Source: UBA6115 sp964346355 (GTDB lineage Bacteria; Bacillota; Clostridia; Christensenellales; Aristaeellaceae). Taken from it: a DNA stretch of 61,207 nucleotides. The position numbers and the translations under genes are program-made. Positions 58,088-61,207 of this stretch are shown in pieces (within the stretch, counting starts at the first letter, position 1; each line of letters opens with the position of its first letter). The notes beneath the pieces were generated by a model. It was not told the origin of the DNA. It searched no databases and saw nothing but the letters and a program-made list of their open reading frames with translations. The stretch covers positions 1 through 61,207 of the forward strand of contig CAYFUH010000006.1 of assembly GCA_964346355.1 (NCBI GenBank), read 5' to 3'.

Positions 58088-58839
58088 TCCAGCCAGGGAG
58101 CGTGCAGCCAGGAAAGCCAGGCGTTCACATCCATGGCGTATACCGTTTGCAGGTTTCCCCGCGTAAACACATCATCCACGATGCCGGACGCTGTCACCCT
58201 GCCATCTTTTAGCAGCAGGGCATGGGTGCCATAGCGCCTGGCCATCTGCACATCATGCACGACGGAGAGCACCGCGCGCTTGTCATGTTTGCGCCAGGTT
58301 TCCACCAGTTCAAACAAGGTTTGCTGGTACGCCATGTCCAGGTGGCTGGCCGGTTCATCCAGCAGCAGCAGCGGCGCATCCTGCGCGAACGCCTGCGCTA
58401 AAAAGGCGCGCTGCAGTTCCCCACCAGACAGGGTGAGCACATTTTGATGACGGATGCGCGATAAACCGCAGACATCGATCGCCTCCTCTACCAGGCGCTC
58501 TCCCTGCGTATCCACACGGGAGAATGCGCTTGTGTAGGCATAGCGGCCAAAGCGCACCAACTGCTCCACCGTGAAGGCATAGCCCACAGTATGTGACTGC
58601 TGCAGCACCGCCATTTGTTTGGCCAACTGGCGGGCATGCAGTTTGCTGATGTCCTGCCCATCAAGCGTAACCTCTCCATTATATTTGAGAGATTGTGACA
58701 CCGCCTTGATGATGGTGGACTTGCCCGCCCCATTGGGGCCGACCAGCATGAGCCACTCCCCGGGATGCAGCTCAAAGCTGACATCCCTTACTGCCTCATA
58801 GTCTTTGTAGGCAACGCTCAAATTTTGTACACGCAGCAT
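58060..58839 (-). CDS. Cobalamin/iron-siderophore type ABC transporter ATPase
   Basis: A 259-residue ATPase of the FecE/BtuD group. Walker A GPNGAGKST (34-42), signature LSGGELQRAFLAQ, Walker B LLLLDEPASHLD and the H-loop HDVQMARRYG are intact. The start is the ATG at 58839, after AAAGG; a longer frame lies within the permease gene. It is one nucleotide past the permease stop. The riboswitch upstream of the operon points to corrinoid uptake. Confidence 0.93.
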   Translation of the reverse strand: MLRVQNLSVAYKDYEAVRDVSFELHPGEWLMLVGPNGAGKSTIIKAVSQSLKYNGEVTLDGQDISKLHARQLAKQMAVLQQSHTVGYAFTVEQLVRFGRYAYTSAFSRVDTQGERLVEEAIDVCGLSRIRHQNVLTLSGGELQRAFLAQAFAQDAPLLLLDEPASHLDMAYQQTLFELVETWRKHDKRAVLSVVHDVQMARRYGTHALLLKDGRVTASGIVDDVFTRGNLQTVYAMDVNAWLSWLHAPWLDGQTGTHSV

Positions 58840-58840
58840 A

Positions 58841-59929
58841 TCAGGCTGCCTTTCTGCGGCTGCGCGCCAGGATGACAATAAAGAAGGCTGCGCCAATCAG
58901 GCTGGTCACCACGCCCAGGGGCAGTTCAATGGGGCTTAGGATGGTGCGCGCCAGCAGATCACAATACAGCAAAAACACGCCGCCCAATATCATGCTGGAG
59001 GGCAGCAGCCGTTTGTGGGAGGGCCCCACAATAAAGCGCGCGATGTGCGGAATGACCAGGCCCACAAAGGCGATGGTGCCGCCCACAGAAACCGTGACGC
59101 CAATCAATATGGACACAAATACCATGACTGTCAGCTTCACCCGGCGCACGGATACACCCACATTGTGCGCGTTTTCCTCCCCGATCGCGAAGACATCCAG
59201 CTCCCTGGATTGGTTGAGCAGCACCCCGCCGCACAGGATGAGGGTAACCAGCAGGAAAAGAACATCTGTATAGTTGGTCCCACTGAGGGAGCCCAGCGTC
59301 CAGAAGGTGATGGAGCGCAGTTTGGTGCCGGAAAAAGCAATCAGCAAACTCATCAGGGAGCCGATGAACATGGTGTAAATGACACCGATTAAGATGATGG
59401 TGCTGGTGGCCAGGGAGCGGTCCAGCGCGAAGGCGAGAGACAGCACCATCACCAGGGATAAAAAAGCAAACAGCACAGCGAAAGCCGCGGAGCCAGCCAG
59501 CGGGATGCCCGGCAAGCTGACACCCAGCAAAATAGCCAGCATCGCGCCCAGGGACGCGCCGGATGAAACGCCCAGCGTCGCGCCATCCGCCAGGGGGTTG
59601 CGCAGCAAGCCCTGCATCGCGGCGCCGCACAGTGACAGAGCAGCGCCAGCCAGCAGGACGCAAAAGACGCGCGGTACGCGCACCGTGAGGATGATGGTGG
59701 CTTCCACATCTCCGGCAAATACCTGCCCTTTGATGGCGCCCCACAGGATGGCCGCCGTTTTGCCAAGCGGTACGGGCACACTGCCCAGGGCAATGCACAC
59801 CAACACAGAAACAAGAACCAGCAAAGGAAAGCCGGCAATGCGCATCAAGCGCGCATTGCCGGAAAACCTGCCCTGTGCATCCATTTTGGGGGTCAGGCTT
59901 TTATCAATGGTTTTTGACGTCTTTGACAC
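58841..59929 (-). CDS. Cobalamin-type ABC transporter permease (FecCD/BtuC family)
   Basis: A 362-residue permease with nine or ten hydrophobic segments. Family blocks include RNPLADGATLGVSSGASLGA and a late GLVIPHIARFIVGPSHK, which contacts the ATPase. The GTG at 59929 is used, eight nucleotides after the binding-protein stop; no strong ribosome binding site is seen, so translation probably depends on coupling. A later ATG at 59884 is possible. Middle gene of the operon. Confidence 0.93.
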   Translation of the reverse strand: MSKTSKTIDKSLTPKMDAQGRFSGNARLMRIAGFPLLVLVSVLVCIALGSVPVPLGKTAAILWGAIKGQVFAGDVEATIILTVRVPRVFCVLLAGAALSLCGAAMQGLLRNPLADGATLGVSSGASLGAMLAILLGVSLPGIPLAGSAAFAVLFAFLSLVMVLSLAFALDRSLATSTIILIGVIYTMFIGSLMSLLIAFSGTKLRSITFWTLGSLSGTNYTDVLFLLVTLILCGGVLLNQSRELDVFAIGEENAHNVGVSVRRVKLTVMVFVSILIGVTVSVGGTIAFVGLVIPHIARFIVGPSHKRLLPSSMILGGVFLLYCDLLARTILSPIELPLGVVTSLIGAAFFIVILARSRRKAA

Positions 59930-59937
59930 AAACGAAA

Positions 59938-60861
59938 TCAGGCAGCCTTGTCCGCTTCCTGCTGGTTTTCATACAAGAAGGTGTAGAAGGCTTCGGCCGC
60001 GTCCACCAGCCGGGGGCCCGGGCGCGTGATAGCATCGCTGTTTGCATTGAACACCTGGTTGTTTTTAACAGCCTTGATCTCACTCCAGTTGGGGCGGCCC
60101 ATCACTTCCTCTACCGGGGTCTGGCCGTCGCCAAAGTACAAGGCGGTGGTGACGATATAGTCAGGATCGCGCGCGAGCACCTGCTCCTCCGACACGCTTT
60201 GCCAGCCGGCCAGGTCAAAAAAAGCGTTCTTCAAGCCAAGCATGACCGCGATTTCATCCATGAAGGTGCCGGTGCCAGCCGCCCACAGGCCGTACTCCAG
60301 GGGAGAGACTTCAAAATAGACGCTGCCGCCCGCTTTGCCTTCTACCTTCTTAGCGATGTCCTCAAAGGACTGCTTCATAGAGGCCATCAGCTGATCCGCT
60401 TCGTCCGTTTTACCCGCGATTTTACCGATCATGTCAATGGCGGTGTACACATCACTGATGGACTGCGCGTCGCTGGTGATGGCGATGATGCCGGCCTCCT
60501 CCAGTTTTTTGACGTCATCCACCGTCTGGCCCATCTTCGTCAGGATGACGAGATCCGGGTTGAGCGCAATAATCTGCTCAAAGTTGGTTTCAAAGCCGGA
60601 TTGCACGGAGGGAACCTCCAGCACTTCTTCCGGGTAGTTGCAGTATTCGCCGCGGCCAACCAGCAAGTCCCCCGCGCCAAGAGCATAGAGGATCTCACAA
60701 TCCGCGGGCTGCAGGATGACGACGCGCTTGATTTCCTTGGTGATGGTGACTTCTTTGCCGGTCATGTCCTTGATGATCTGCGCGTCACCCTCCGCAAATG
60801 TGGTAAGCGACAGGGCCATCATCAGGGCGAGTGCCAGAGCCAGGAAACGGGATGATTTCAT
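59938..60861 (-). CDS. Cobalamin-type ABC transporter binding protein
   Basis: A 307-residue periplasmic-binding protein of the BtuF/FepB (TroA-like) superfamily. A signal peptide (1-23, cleavage after TFA) has no lipobox cysteine, so the protein is predicted to be released. Family features include IKRVVILQPADCEILYALGA and INPDLVIL-type ALNPDLVILTK. GGAGGAGG lies 7 nt before the ATG. It is first in the operon and directly under the cobalamin riboswitch, hence a corrinoid ligand is the best call. Confidence 0.92.
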   Translation of the reverse strand: MKSSRFLALALALMMALSLTTFAEGDAQIIKDMTGKEVTITKEIKRVVILQPADCEILYALGAGDLLVGRGEYCNYPEEVLEVPSVQSGFETNFEQIIALNPDLVILTKMGQTVDDVKKLEEAGIIAITSDAQSISDVYTAIDMIGKIAGKTDEADQLMASMKQSFEDIAKKVEGKAGGSVYFEVSPLEYGLWAAGTGTFMDEIAVMLGLKNAFFDLAGWQSVSEEQVLARDPDYIVTTALYFGDGQTPVEEVMGRPNWSEIKAVKNNQVFNANSDAITRPGPRLVDAAEAFYTFLYENQQEADKAA

Positions 60862-60953
60862 AGGGGTGCCTCCTCCAGTTGATCAAATGAATCAGGCAGC
60901 TCCACAGCAGGAACCGCCTTCATCAAAGACATCCCACCCCAGGAGCGCAAGCC

Positions 60954-61114
60954 TGTGTTTCGGTCTCCCGGCTTCGCTTCATCCGCACGGACGCCTTCCC
61001 GCTTTGGCAGTGGCTTTTTGTCCGCTTGTCAGCTTCACGGTTACTGGGTTAGCGCGGAATTCTCATCCGTCTTCCCTTACACCCATCAGGATGCAGCGCT
61101 TTCACGCAAACACA
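60954..61114 (-). promoter_or_regulatory. Cobalamin riboswitch
   Basis: The minus-strand leader has the adenosylcobalamin-type aptamer landmarks in order: a P1 strand TGTGTTT (61114-61108), AAGGGAAG, ATGAGAATTCC, AGTAACCGTGA, a GCCACTGCC/GGGAAGGC-like arm, and a B12 box AAGCCGGGAGACC (60974-60962) followed by AAACACA, the other P1 strand (60960-60954). In the expression platform GGGGTG (60940-60935) can pair with CACCCC (60868-60863), which lies between the ribosome binding site and start of the binding-protein gene. That suggests translational control, an inference. The rest of 60862-60953 shows no terminator. Confidence 0.9.
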
Positions 61115-61139
61115 CGCGTCTGATTCACTTGTCGGGTTC

Positions 61140-61167
61140 ATTATACCATCAACACCGGTTGGGTCAA
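61140..61167 (-). promoter_or_regulatory. Promoter of the cobalamin transporter operon
   Basis: On the minus strand TTGACC (61167-61162), 16 nt, consensus TATAAT (61145-61140). Transcription would begin near 61133, just before the riboswitch. Bases 61168-61207 show nothing recognisable. Confidence 0.75.
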
Positions 61168-61207
61168 CAACTGAATGGATCAGCCTGCCTGTCACAGGGC
61201 TTTGCGG

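Noticed and set aside
59875..60855. A 326-codon plus-strand open frame opposite the corrinoid-binding-protein gene
   Set aside because: The minus strand has a signal peptide, family motifs, a ribosome binding site and a riboswitch; the plus frame has none.
1..61207. Mobile elements, prophage or CRISPR array
   Set aside because: No transposase, integrase, phage structural gene, cas gene or regularly spaced repeat was seen; the dnaI-like gene is a helicase loader by context, not IstB.

Overview
The window reads as chromosome of a moderately GC-rich member of the Bacillota, class Clostridia or a close relative. The basis is the gene set: rpsF-ssb-rpsR, a DnaD-domain and DnaI-type loader pair, HemZ, NrdR, the recJ-relA-dtd-MBL-hemZ block, a YmfI-type SDR, a DUF5685 gene and the GGGtGRT/NifU-like pair. 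A Christensenellales-like lineage would fit, but that is inference and no rRNA is present. No tRNA, rRNA, CRISPR array, insertion sequence or prophage was seen. Almost all of the window is coding, in tightly packed operons with many 4-nt start/stop overlaps and frequent GTG starts.

Layout. 1-2060 (minus): an overlapping esterase/ATP-grasp pair. 2136-4245 (plus): pgsA-guaB. 4306-14667 (minus): a long run of nnr, acpS, P1 peptidase, lipase-like hydrolase, trpS, the threonine-degradation pair kbl-tdh, a secreted protein of unknown function, a thioredoxin-reductase-like flavoprotein and a CNNM/CorC membrane protein. 14885-16793 (plus): DUF5685, a DnaJ-domain protein and a membrane zinc ribbon. 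16948-23839 (plus): a purine/nucleoside acquisition region with xpt, a BMP-type binding protein, a double-ATPase, two permeases, a P-loop kinase and a secreted YARHG protein. 23905-28992 (minus): a membrane-anchored hydrolase, the GGGtGRT/NifU-like pair, YhhN and a MATE pump. 29090-32555 (plus): a small basic protein, uppP, an L,D-transpeptidase and rpsF-ssb-rpsR. 32658-33974 (minus): dnaA, followed by an AT-rich region with DnaA boxes that looks like oriC (about 34035-34370). 34436-38458: a UMF1-type transporter, an aldo/keto reductase and mnmE. 38565-47271 (plus): a seven-gene train with dnaE, a degenerate RsbW-like protein, a sigma factor, tlyA, a VTT membrane protein, a dnaD-like gene and a dnaI-like gene. 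47275-56649 (minus): hemZ, MBL hydrolase, dtd, relA, recJ, then a reduced SecF-like/SecD-like pair led by a small secreted protein. 56770-58030: an SDR and nrdR. 58060-61167 (minus): a cobalamin-riboswitch-controlled ABC importer.

How it works together. Replication genes (dnaA, ssb, dnaE, dnaD-like, dnaI-like) sit around a probable origin, but dnaN, recF and gyrB are not beside dnaA, so the usual origin cluster is broken up. Two separate importers bring in nucleosides and corrinoids; neither binding protein has a lipobox cysteine. The most unusual items are the RsbW-like protein that has lost its ATP-binding motifs next to a SigB/F-type sigma factor, DUF5685 with two Asp-rich motifs resembling isoprenoid synthases, a flavoprotein that has lost its NADPH motifs, the stripped-down SecD/SecF pair, and the uncharacterised GGGtGRT/NifU-like pair.
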